Assembly (NCBI GenBank): GCA_905233405.1
Contig: CAJOEG010000074.1
Location: 1 to 11,224 of the forward strand
Direction: 5' to 3'
Length of the DNA stretch: 11,224 nt
From: an uncultured Bacteroidales bacterium
Lineage (GTDB): Bacteria > Bacteroidota > Bacteroidia > Bacteroidales > ML635J-15
A program made the position numbers and the translations under genes. How positions within the stretch are numbered: position 1 is the stretch's first letter; each line of letters starts with the position of its first letter. A model generated the notes under the pieces. The model was not told where the DNA came from, made no database searches, and saw only the letters and a list, made by a program, of their open reading frames with translations. Below, in pieces: positions 1-7,125 of the stretch.

Positions 1-1826
1 AAAGAGATGCATACGATGTGTTGATTAAAGGTCTCAAGCGTCTGGAATACAGGGGCTACGACTCGGCAGGTATCGCCATTTACAACGGAAGCAAATACAA
101 TGTGTATAAATGCCACGGAAAGGTCAGTGACCTTGAACAGCACGTTGCAGGAAAAGATGCCACTGGAAACATCGGCATAGGTCACACCCGCTGGGCTACA
201 CACGGCGAACCTAACGATGTCAACGCACATCCGCACGTGTCGATGAACGAAAAATTCATATTGATACACAATGGAATTATTGAAAACTATGCAAAACTGA
301 AAGCCACACTCGAGGAAAAAGGCTACACTTTCAAGGGCGAAACCGACTCTGAAGTGCTAGTAAACTTTATTGAGTACATATACACCGAAAGTCACGCCAA
401 AGACGAAAACTTTATGCCAGACGATGCTGTACGTGCTGCACTTCAGTTGGTGGAAGGCGCATACGGAATCGTGGTAATGAGTTCGGAAGACCCCGAAACA
501 CTGACAGTAGCCCGCAAAGGTAGCCCGATTGTAATCGGTCTTGGCAATGGAGAATATTTTGTTGCTTCCGATGCTTCACCTATAATAGAATATACCAATT
601 CGGTAATCTATCTCAACGACCTCGATGTTGCAACTATCAGCAAGACAGGCTTTAACCTTGTGAACCTCAAGGACCGCAAGGCAAAAATCGACATCCAGCA
701 GGTTGACCTTCGTCTCGATGAGATTGAAAAGAATGGTTTCGACCACTATATGCTCAAGGAAATCTATGAACAGCCACGCGCTATTGCCGATACTTACCGC
801 GGTCGTTTGAGCCTTGATACAAAGAATCTTACACTTGGCGGTCTGCACACCGTAATGGGACAGTTGAAGGAAGCCAAGAGAATAATAATCGTTGCTTGTG
901 GAACAAGTTGGCACGCCGGACTTGTCGGAGAATATCTGTTCGAGGAATTTGCCCGCATACCAACCGAAGTGGAATACGCATCGGAATTCAGATACAGAAA
1001 TCCAATCATCAACAAGGGTGACATTGTAATTGCAATCAGCCAGAGTGGTGAAACTGCCGACACATTGGCAGCCATTCAGTTGGCAAAGGAAAGAGGCGCA
1101 ATCGTTCTCGGAATATGCAATGTCGTTGGTGCAAGCATTCCGCGCGAAACTGTAGCAGGAGTTTACACTCACGCAGGTCCAGAAATCGGTGTGGCTTCTA
1201 CCAAGGCGTTCACAACCCAGATTACCGTGCTGACAATGATGGCAATGCAGGTTGGTCTTGCAAACAAGGGACTTACCGAGCAGGAATTTACCGACCTCGT
1301 TGACGAACTTTATGCTATTCCGCAGAAGGTTGACCTAATTCTCCAGAAGAGCGAAAGCATTAAGAAGATTGCTGAAAAGATAAAGGATGCAACCAACAGC
1401 ATTTATCTCGGACGCGGCTATCTGTACCCTGTTGCTCTCGAAGGTGCATTGAAACTCAAGGAAATTTCCTACATACACGCCGAAGGTTATCCATCAGCAG
1501 AAATGAAACACGGACCAATCGCCCTTATCGACGAGAAGATGCCAGTTATCGTATTGGCAACCAAGGATAAATCCTACGACAAGATTGTCTCGAACATTCA
1601 GGAAGTGAAGGCTCGCAAGGGCGTTGTTATTGCAATCGTCACCGAAGGCGACACCACTATCAAGGAAATGGCAGACTATGTGATTGAAGTACCTTACTCC
1701 GACTTCGCTCTTGCTCCATTGCTGACAGTAGTGCCTCTGCAACTTATTGCCTACTACATAGCAGTAATGAGAGGTTGCAACGTTGACCAACCACGTAACC
1801 TTGCAAAATCCGTTACTGTGGAATAA
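1..1826 (+). CDS. glmS: Glutamine--fructose-6-phosphate aminotransferase (isomerizing), 5'-truncated
   Basis: GlmS makes glucosamine-6-phosphate from fructose-6-phosphate and glutamine in the cytoplasm, the first committed step toward UDP-GlcNAc for peptidoglycan and LPS. The open frame enters at the window edge, reading RDAYDVLIKGLKRLEYRGYD. By comparison with the family only about ten residues (MCGIVGYIGK-type, including catalytic Cys2) lie outside, so the full protein would be near 617 aa. Counting from V at base 18, the glutaminase domain shows GHTRWATHG (about 55-63) and the GETDSE motif. The first SIS domain follows with CGTSWHAG and SQSGETADT. The second SIS domain has LGRGYLYPVALEGALKLKE and EMKHGPIALID, and the protein ends with the canonical NVDQPRNLAKSVTVE. 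GTG at 18 is not the true start because homology continues upstream of it. porW begins 12 nt after the stop, suggesting cotranscription. Identification is secure. Confidence 0.98.
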   Translation, partial: RDAYDVLIKGLKRLEYRGYDSAGIAIYNGSKYNVYKCHGKVSDLEQHVAGKDATGNIGIGHTRWATHGEPNDVNAHPHVSMNEKFILIHNGIIENYAKLKATLEEKGYTFKGETDSEVLVNFIEYIYTESHAKDENFMPDDAVRAALQLVEGAYGIVVMSSEDPETLTVARKGSPIVIGLGNGEYFVASDASPIIEYTNSVIYLNDLDVATISKTGFNLVNLKDRKAKIDIQQVDLRLDEIEKNGFDHYMLKEIYEQPRAIADTYRGRLSLDTKNLTLGGLHTVMGQLKEAKRIIIVACGTSWHAGLVGEYLFEEFARIPTEVEYASEFRYRNPIINKGDIVIAISQSGETADTLAAIQLAKERGAIVLGICNVVGASIPRETVAGVYTHAGPEIGVASTKAFTTQITVLTMMAMQVGLANKGLTEQEFTDLVDELYAIPQKVDLILQKSESIKKIAEKIKDATNSIYLGRGYLYPVALEGALKLKEISYIHAEGYPSAEMKHGPIALIDEKMPVIVLATKDKSYDKIVSNIQEVKARKGVVIAIVTEGDTTIKEMADYVIEVPYSDFALAPLLTVVPLQLIAYYIAVMRGCNVDQPRNLAKSVTVE

Positions 1827-1838
1827 ACAAACAATGGA

Positions 1839-4541
1839 ATGAAACGACTTGTAAAAATATTTATTATTATAGCATCAATTGCTTTAATCACAGCTTGTTC
1901 TACAGAAAAGAACACGCCGATGAATCGTTTCTTCCATAGCACCACACTGAAATACAACATCTATTTCAACGGACGCGAATCGTACAAGAAAGGTATTTCC
2001 AAGATAAACGACCAGAATAGCGATAATTACGCACTGACACTCAGCGTATTCACCGACAGCAAAGAAGAGAACGCCAGTGTCGCAAACGGCGAAATGGAAA
2101 AGGCTATCCAGAAATCTGCAAAAGGCATAAAGTTGCACTCAATCACCAAGAAACCAAAACCTTCGGGCAAGGCAATGACACCAAAGGAAAAGGAATTTAT
2201 GGCACAGAACGAGTTCAACAAGTGGGTAGACCATTGCTATTTGCTTATGGGAAAGGCTTATTTCATCAAGCGCGACTATCTGCAAGCAAGAACCAACCTT
2301 GAATTCGCGCTTCGCCAATACCCAAATTCCAAGATTCAGCCAGAAATTGCTATGTACCTTGTCCGTACTTTCTGCGAGGACAAGAAATTCAAGGAGGCGA
2401 AGGAAACTCTCGACAAGATTGATGCCGACAAGAAGATTACCAAGAAAACCGAAGGTTACTATGCCGCAGTATGCGCCGACTACTATCTGAAGCAGAAAAA
2501 TTACGATGAAGCCACAGAAAAACTTAAAGTTGCAGTAGAAAAGACCAAGAAACGCACAGAAAAACTAAGATACACATACATCCTTGCACAACTCAGCGAA
2601 AGAGAAGGAAATCTGCGCGAGGCATACAAGTATTATCAGGCCGCTTCCAAGAGAAACAGGATTTACGAAATGGAGTTCAACGCCAAAATCAATATGGCAA
2701 AATGCTCTGGAAACGGCAACAACAAGGACATTTACAAGTTGTTGAACAAGATGCTCAAGGACGAAAAGAACAAGGAGTATCGCGACCAGATATACTATGC
2801 AATGGCAGAAGTGGAAATGAGGGCCGGCAAGGAAACAGACGCTATCGAGCACTACAAGAAATCATCAGAGGTCAGCATAGAAAACGACTACCAGAAGGCA
2901 TTGTCCTGTATGAAGTTAGGCGAAATCTACTATGCAAAACTTGAATACAAGAACGCATACATCTATTACGATACCTGTATGCAGTATCTGCCCGAGAGCC
3001 ACGATAATTTCAAGGAGATACAGACCTTGTCGAAGAACCTTTCGGAACTTGTAACCTATACCGATGTCATTGAGTTTGAGGACAGTGTTCAGAAAATTGC
3101 CAAGATGAGCGACAAGGAGCGCAACAAACTCATTGACGGACTTATTGCAAAGGTTGTGGAACAGGAACGCCTTGAACGCGAACTCGCACAGCAGGAGAAC
3201 TTAAATTCCTACCTTTTCGACCAGAAACGTGGCGAAACCAACACTGTAGGCGAATCGTCGGGCAAATGGTACTTCTACAACCCTGCACAGTTGAGTTACG
3301 GAAAGAACGAATTCCAGAAGAAATGGGGCAACCGCAAGAACGAAGACCATTGGCGTCGTCGCGACAAGACCATAGTATCTTTCGATATGGATGACGACAG
3401 CGAGGCTTCCGACAGCGTTGTTGCCGATGCAAAGCCCAAGAACGAAGACCCCAAGAGCCGCGAATACTATTTGCAGGACTTGCCTCTTACCGACTCGGCT
3501 ATGCAGGAATCTCACAAGCGAATCGAAAACGCTCTGTACAACGCCAGCAAGATTTATAAGGAGAAATTCGGCGACTATCCAAAGGCAATTAACAGTTACG
3601 AAGACCTTAACCGTCGTTACCCAAATTCCGACTACCAGTTGCTGACATACTACGACTTGTACATCCTCAATACTCTTATCAAGGATATTCCTCAGGCTGA
3701 GAAGTACAAGAATTTGATAATTAGCAAATACGGCAATACAAACTATGCGAAGTTGTTGCAAAATCCTAACTTTGTGAAGGAACAGGAAGAAATTCGCAAG
3801 CGCCAAGAACAGTTGTATGCCAACACCTACGATGCTTTTATGCGTGGTGAGTGGAGTACGGTACAAAGAAATGCAACCAATTTCATAAACGACAATAGCG
3901 ACAGCGACTTGGTGCCAAATTTCGACTTCCTCAACACAATGTGTACAGCAAGGAATGCCGACACGACCAAGTTCAAACTGGCATTGCTCGATTTTATCGA
4001 CCGTCATCCTAAACACGAACTCAGGCAGGCGGCAGAAAACATTCTTGCATATTTCGGAACCGCCGATATGGATGCTCTTATTGCCGACCTAAAGTCACGT
4101 CCCGAAGTCGTGAAGCAGCAGAAGAAGGAAGGCGAAGAGGAATCGCCATACGAAGAGGAAACTCCAGAAGCCACATATACATTCGACGAAATGGCAGAAC
4201 ACTACTATGTCGTTTACTTCAAGTCGGAGCAGGTTGATGACAAGCGTCTTGCATTTGAAATCCGCAACTTCAACATCTTCAACTTCAATATGCGAACTTT
4301 TAATGTGGTTACCAGCACCTTCAACAGCAACTACTCGTTGATTACAGTACGTCCGTTCCGCAATATGCGCCAGTCGGTCAACTACTCGAAGATGATTGCC
4401 AACAGCGAAGATGTTTTCAATAAACTCAAGAATGTAGACTACAAGATATTTGTAATTTCTGCAGACAATTTCAAGCAACTTACTGCCAGCAAGAACCTGA
4501 ATGCATATATGGAATTCTACAACGCCAACTACAATAAGTAA
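1839..4541 (+). CDS. porW: T9SS/gliding-motility TPR lipoprotein, PorW/SprE family
   Basis: A 900-aa lipoprotein. Residues 1-20 form a signal peptide with lipobox ITAC, so Cys20 should be lipidated. Just after it is the SprE-type segment KYNIYFNGRES (38-48). TPR-like helices follow from about 125 to 400 (for example YLQARTNLEFALRQYPNSK and NYDEATEKLKVAVEK). A charged helix at about 425-455 leads to the family's middle signature: WYFYNPAQLSYGKNEF (477-492), WGNRK (496-500) and EDHWRR (502-507). One more TPR-like stretch lies near 563-605. The C-terminal domain has repeated NFN segments (IRNFNIFNFNMRTFN). Known from Porphyromonas and Flavobacterium: PorW/SprE is an envelope lipoprotein required for type IX secretion and gliding. 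The ATG at 1839 is 12 nt past glmS and is the only start that gives the signal peptide. No Shine-Dalgarno is obvious, as is common in Bacteroidota. Family assignment comes from recalled signatures, not an alignment. Confidence 0.88.
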   Translation: MKRLVKIFIIIASIALITACSTEKNTPMNRFFHSTTLKYNIYFNGRESYKKGISKINDQNSDNYALTLSVFTDSKEENASVANGEMEKAIQKSAKGIKLHSITKKPKPSGKAMTPKEKEFMAQNEFNKWVDHCYLLMGKAYFIKRDYLQARTNLEFALRQYPNSKIQPEIAMYLVRTFCEDKKFKEAKETLDKIDADKKITKKTEGYYAAVCADYYLKQKNYDEATEKLKVAVEKTKKRTEKLRYTYILAQLSEREGNLREAYKYYQAASKRNRIYEMEFNAKINMAKCSGNGNNKDIYKLLNKMLKDEKNKEYRDQIYYAMAEVEMRAGKETDAIEHYKKSSEVSIENDYQKALSCMKLGEIYYAKLEYKNAYIYYDTCMQYLPESHDNFKEIQTLSKNLSELVTYTDVIEFEDSVQKIAKMSDKERNKLIDGLIAKVVEQERLERELAQQENLNSYLFDQKRGETNTVGESSGKWYFYNPAQLSYGKNEFQKKWGNRKNEDHWRRRDKTIVSFDMDDDSEASDSVVADAKPKNEDPKSREYYLQDLPLTDSAMQESHKRIENALYNASKIYKEKFGDYPKAINSYEDLNRRYPNSDYQLLTYYDLYILNTLIKDIPQAEKYKNLIISKYGNTNYAKLLQNPNFVKEQEEIRKRQEQLYANTYDAFMRGEWSTVQRNATNFINDNSDSDLVPNFDFLNTMCTARNADTTKFKLALLDFIDRHPKHELRQAAENILAYFGTADMDALIADLKSRPEVVKQQKKEGEEESPYEEETPEATYTFDEMAEHYYVVYFKSEQVDDKRLAFEIRNFNIFNFNMRTFNVVTSTFNSNYSLITVRPFRNMRQSVNYSKMIANSEDVFNKLKNVDYKIFVISADNFKQLTASKNLNAYMEFYNANYNK

Positions 4542-4574
4542 TTGCGCAAAGCAATCCTTTTAAACCATATAACA

Positions 4575-5378
4575 ATGAAAACAAGAGTATTAGCCATAAT
4601 CATTTCGATACTCGCAATAATTTTGTGCGGAGGTTCAATCAATAACATGTCGGCACAATCGCCCTACGATGTTGACAACACAAGCGGCAAGTATGTGGAC
4701 ATATCCAAGCCGATAATTATAACGATGAAATTCGTTGAATCTGACTCAGATGAATCACTCTGCGAATATTGCAGGTATGACGCTCAGGGCAGAATTATTG
4801 AATACGGCTGTCTTGTCGGTCAATTCGACTACGAAACATACATTCGTATGTTCAAGATTCATTACAACGGCAAAAAAATTGATTCGATACAATGGAAGGA
4901 AGTTTTGTTCGGATATGCATCGGATAAAAAAGACCTGATTTTCAAGAAAGGTATCAGTTTCTACGACCAGTTTACCAGCCAGGAAACTGGATACTACCAC
5001 GACACAGACAAAGATGTAAAAGACCTTGACCCGAATTCGATTGCCTCGATGCGTACATACGCCGAAAGCAAGAACGATATCCTTGAAAGGCAGTTTGGTC
5101 GCCTGTACGACTTCAGTACTGTAAAATGGGACAAAGAAGAAAAAGACGAAAAACTAGGTCTACCTATCTATTCAGAGCTTGAAAATGATTATGGTGACGA
5201 GTACGAAAGCTATATTTTAGCATATTCATACACCCCCGACGATTACACCAAAAAGATTGTTTTTCACAAGAAACGCACTGAATTTGATGGTGATATATAC
5301 GAAAACGAAAGCAAATATATCATTACGGAAAAATATCTGCATACGAATATGGCTCCGTATACTTGGGAAGGGAAATAG
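4575..5378 (+). CDS. Secreted hypothetical protein downstream of porW
   Basis: A 267-aa protein I do not recognise. It begins with a clear Sec signal peptide: MKTR, a hydrophobic stretch VLAIIISILAIILCGG (5-20), then NNMSAQ-SP, with cleavage likely after Gln28 (SAQ-type sites are common in Bacteroidota). Cys18 is not in a good lipobox, so it is probably not a lipoprotein. The mature part is acidic and tyrosine-rich. It has a YDAQGRIIEYG segment (about residues 67-77) resembling the YD..GRI strands of Rhs/YD-type beta repeats, but only once, and no catalytic motif is visible. The frame is open back to 4542, but the ATG at 4575 is preferred because it starts directly at the signal peptide. The gap to porW is 33 nt, so it probably shares the glmS-porW transcript, which hints at but does not prove an envelope role. 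No terminator is evident after it. Confidence 0.75.
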   Translation: MKTRVLAIIISILAIILCGGSINNMSAQSPYDVDNTSGKYVDISKPIIITMKFVESDSDESLCEYCRYDAQGRIIEYGCLVGQFDYETYIRMFKIHYNGKKIDSIQWKEVLFGYASDKKDLIFKKGISFYDQFTSQETGYYHDTDKDVKDLDPNSIASMRTYAESKNDILERQFGRLYDFSTVKWDKEEKDEKLGLPIYSELENDYGDEYESYILAYSYTPDDYTKKIVFHKKRTEFDGDIYENESKYIITEKYLHTNMAPYTWEGK

Positions 5379-5389
5379 GTTATCAATTA

Positions 5390-5595
5390 CTACCTCCCAT
5401 CATACACTGGTCTTATCGTTTGTCCGTACATACGGTAATAGCTTGTTTCTGTTACCGTTGTTGAGTCGATAAGGAAACTGTAGGCATAATATACATCAGA
5501 ATATAATGAGTTTTACCAGTAGAAACCGTACGAACCGTTGTTCAGAAGATTATCTCGCAAAAAATACTATTACCATTTGTCCAAACCAACAACAT
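5390..5595 (-). pseudogene. Decayed C-terminal remnant of a 'major paralogous domain' surface protein
   Basis: Reading the minus strand, one frame gives LLNNGSYGFYW, a stop (TAA), then NSLYSDVYYAYSFLIDSTTV followed by TETSYYRMYGQTIRPVYDGR and a natural stop at 5390-5392. This matches the ending typical of the Fibrobacter succinogenes major paralogous domain and related Bacteroidota surface proteins (G.YG.YWSS...D..YAY.L......T....YR..G..VRPV). The in-frame TAA follows the FYW triplet where the family usually has Ser; one base change from TCA would explain it. Further upstream, another frame gives MLLVWTNGNSIF, which resembles the NGNSIF.PAAG segment that normally precedes this region, so a frameshift is likely near 5555-5575. 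Only the last 60-70 residues survive. The left repeat copy (5611-5665) lies immediately upstream, so the rest of the gene was probably lost on that side. Confidence 0.6.
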
Positions 5596-5610
5596 GCTTG
5601 TTGCCAATGC

Positions 5611-5665
5611 AATACAACAATTATACATTAATATATTATACATGGATGTATAATTTATATTTTTT
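5611..5665. repeat. Left copy of ~50-bp direct repeat with tandem palindromes
   Basis: The segment from AATACAACAA through a T-rich tail nearly matches 6838-6887 in the same orientation. Across the 31-base core (5622-5652) only two bases differ. It holds two adjacent dyads: ATACATTAATATAT at 5623-5636 (one base off a perfect palindrome) and ATTATACAT-GG-ATGTATAAT at 5635-5654 (perfect 9-bp arms). It lies between the ATPase stop and the remnant at 5390-5595. Both of those are on the minus strand, so each has one repeat copy upstream of it. Confidence 0.8.
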
Positions 5666-5678
5666 ATAAGACATTGTA

Positions 5679-6812
5679 TTACATGTATTTACCTTTAAAC
5701 CAGATTTCAAAAACAGGATCGCAAAACTCATATTTATCTTCTCCGGCAACTTTTTCAAAAAAGTCCATTTCCTGTAATATCTTTTTGTTACGAGTAATAG
5801 TCTGGGCATTACCCAAATCGTATTTCTTCACTACAGAAGCGGAATTCAACATGAACTCACCATTGGCAACCGCCTTGAGCATAGCAAACTGGGCAGATGT
5901 AAGATTCTCGGTATCATTCTCATACATTGGAGCATTCATTTCTATCATCTGAGTCAAAGCCAAATCAAGAATTTCATCAGTAACAACCTTGCTGGTATTG
6001 GACCATACAAAATAACAATATTGTTGCACATACCACGACAAGCATCTTACAGTTTCACAAATTTTTGCAGCATAATCCGCACTCATTTTCTTCTTCGTAG
6101 CCTCAAACTTGCCAATTATAAATGGAATCCACTCGTTTTCTGGTATTTTTTTCAAAAAGAAAATTTGTCCGAACCTATAAAAGGGATTCGAAGAATTGTT
6201 AAAAATATCAAGCATCATGTGGCGTTTGCTTCCATACAGACAATACGAAACGTTCTGCTGCGACTGCCATGCTGAACGCATCTTGCCCTCGAGCGACTTA
6301 TACTGCGGAATCTGCGCCAACTGCTGAAACTCGTCAATGCACACAATAATTCTCAACCCTTTTTCGGACGCTATCTTCTGCGGAAGGTTAAGTATTTCGT
6401 ATTCATCAATATCCTCCATGTCAAATTTAAGGTCAAAGGACATTGTTTCTGACGAATTTGCCGACAAGGAAACTCCTGGACGGATATTTCGTAGGAAGCG
6501 CTTTACATAGTCGAGCCGTTTTTCTAGCACCGTTGAGGTACACGCTATAACTTCACGCGCAAAAATCCTGTAAAACTCCGCCTCGGAATGAATGCCCATC
6601 GCATCAATGTAGCAAACACGAACATTCTTGTCTTCCAACATCATCTCTCGCGTAGCCATCTGCACAAGCGACGATTTTCCCCACCTTCGTGGAGACACAA
6701 GCATAACATTTATCCCCGATGACAAAAGCTGTTTCAACTTACGCCTATCATCTATCCTATCGACAAAGTTTTCATTCTCGGCTAACTTTCCAAACTTAAA
6801 CGGCACTTCCAT
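5679..6812 (-). CDS. Archaeal-type AAA ATPase (COG1672-like) with C-terminal winged-helix-like region
   Basis: A 377-aa P-loop ATPase. The N-terminus (MEVPFKFGKLAENENFVDR) has the typical opening of this class, a short strand then an F..R segment. Walker A is SPRRWGKSS (40-48), Walker B is IIVCIDEF (154-161), and a sensor-1-like CLYGSKRHMM stretch sits at 191-200. The C-terminal part (about 300-377: LTSAQFAMLKAVANGEF ... NKKILQEMDFFEK ... FCDPVFEIWFKGKYM) looks like the winged-helix region of archaeal-type STAND-related ATPases. These proteins are frequent and often multicopy in Bacteroidales; their role is unknown and DNA or chromosome-associated functions are only guesses. ATG at 6810-6812 gives the usual N-terminus. 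The gene stands alone, divergent from porX and bracketed by two direct-repeat copies. It is lower in G+C than porX. No transposase or toxin partner is adjacent. Confidence 0.85.
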   Translation of the reverse strand: MEVPFKFGKLAENENFVDRIDDRRKLKQLLSSGINVMLVSPRRWGKSSLVQMATREMMLEDKNVRVCYIDAMGIHSEAEFYRIFAREVIACTSTVLEKRLDYVKRFLRNIRPGVSLSANSSETMSFDLKFDMEDIDEYEILNLPQKIASEKGLRIIVCIDEFQQLAQIPQYKSLEGKMRSAWQSQQNVSYCLYGSKRHMMLDIFNNSSNPFYRFGQIFFLKKIPENEWIPFIIGKFEATKKKMSADYAAKICETVRCLSWYVQQYCYFVWSNTSKVVTDEILDLALTQMIEMNAPMYENDTENLTSAQFAMLKAVANGEFMLNSASVVKKYDLGNAQTITRNKKILQEMDFFEKVAGEDKYEFCDPVFEIWFKGKYM

Positions 6813-6835
6813 AATCGCAAATATTATTTACGGTG

Positions 6836-6843
6836 CAAATATA
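6836..6843 (-). promoter_or_regulatory. Putative Bacteroidota -7 box for the ATPase gene
   Basis: On the minus strand the bases read TATATTTG, a full match to the Bacteroidota -7 consensus TAnnTTTG, 24 nt upstream of the ATPase start codon. Where the -33 element should lie, the sequence is instead the tandem palindromes of the right repeat copy, and I see no TTTG there. A bound regulator at the palindromes would therefore touch the promoter directly. This is a motif match only. Confidence 0.5.
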
Positions 6844-6887
6844 ACAAATATACATTAATGTATTATACATGAATGTATATTTTTTTT
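6838..6887. repeat. Right copy of direct repeat: tandem ATACAT-N2-ATGTAT palindromes
   Basis: This is the second copy of the repeat seen at 5611-5665, in the same orientation, and it ends in a run of T. It holds a perfect 14-bp palindrome, ATACATTAATGTAT (6850-6863), followed directly by TATACAT-GA-ATGTATA (6864-6879, 7-bp arms). Two identical dyads side by side look like an operator for a dimeric regulator. The copy lies just upstream of the ATPase start and overlaps its predicted promoter. Confidence 0.8.
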
Positions 6888-7125
6888 TGAAAAATATACG
6901 ACAAAACAATGTTAACAAGCTCTAAAATCGCAATGCTAATTTGTTTATTATCAACACACTCCCATCTTCTTACGAATACCTATGCAATAACACCACACTC
7001 TTCCTCGTTATAACTATAATTTATTATTTTTCCTCTAAAGAAAAATTATAATATATTGACTATCAACGCCAAATTTTCTTTATTATACTGGCATAAAAAT
7101 CAATAATTTTTATGTAAGTGACACC
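6888..7125. other. Divergent intergenic region between the ATPase gene and porX
   Basis: With the right repeat copy included, 313 bases separate the divergent starts. The part from 6888 is very A+T-rich and shows no coding frame that I can support and no RNA gene. The only clear structure is the hairpin at 7092-7114. A TTGACT at 7056-7061 followed by TATTAT at 7081-7086 (19-nt spacer) is a weak promoter candidate for porX. No perfect TAnnTTTG box was found on the plus strand here. Confidence 0.5.
7092..7114 (+). promoter_or_regulatory. Inverted repeat in the porX leader
   Basis: CATAAAAAT, a 5-base loop CAATA, then ATTTTTATG form perfect 9-bp arms ending 11 nt before the porX start codon. 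The stem is almost all A-T, so as RNA it would be weak. It could be a protein-binding dyad or could affect ribosome access. Such dyads also arise by chance in A+T-rich DNA. Confidence 0.4.

Noticed and set aside
576..1172. Minus-strand open frame of 198 codons inside glmS
   Set aside because: It is antisense to the conserved SIS-domain region and carries no domain.
3201..4016. Minus-strand open frame of 271 codons inside porW
   Set aside because: It lies fully antisense to a well-supported lipoprotein gene, has no recognisable motif, and is rich in Val/Leu/Cys as antisense frames of lysine/glutamate-rich genes often are.
4542..4574. Upstream TTG start for the secreted protein after porW
   Set aside because: It would add residues ahead of a clean signal peptide. 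ATG 4575 fits better.
5611..6887. CRISPR or classic insertion sequence
   Set aside because: There are only two repeat copies more than 1.1 kb apart, no spacers, and the enclosed gene is an ATPase, not a transposase.
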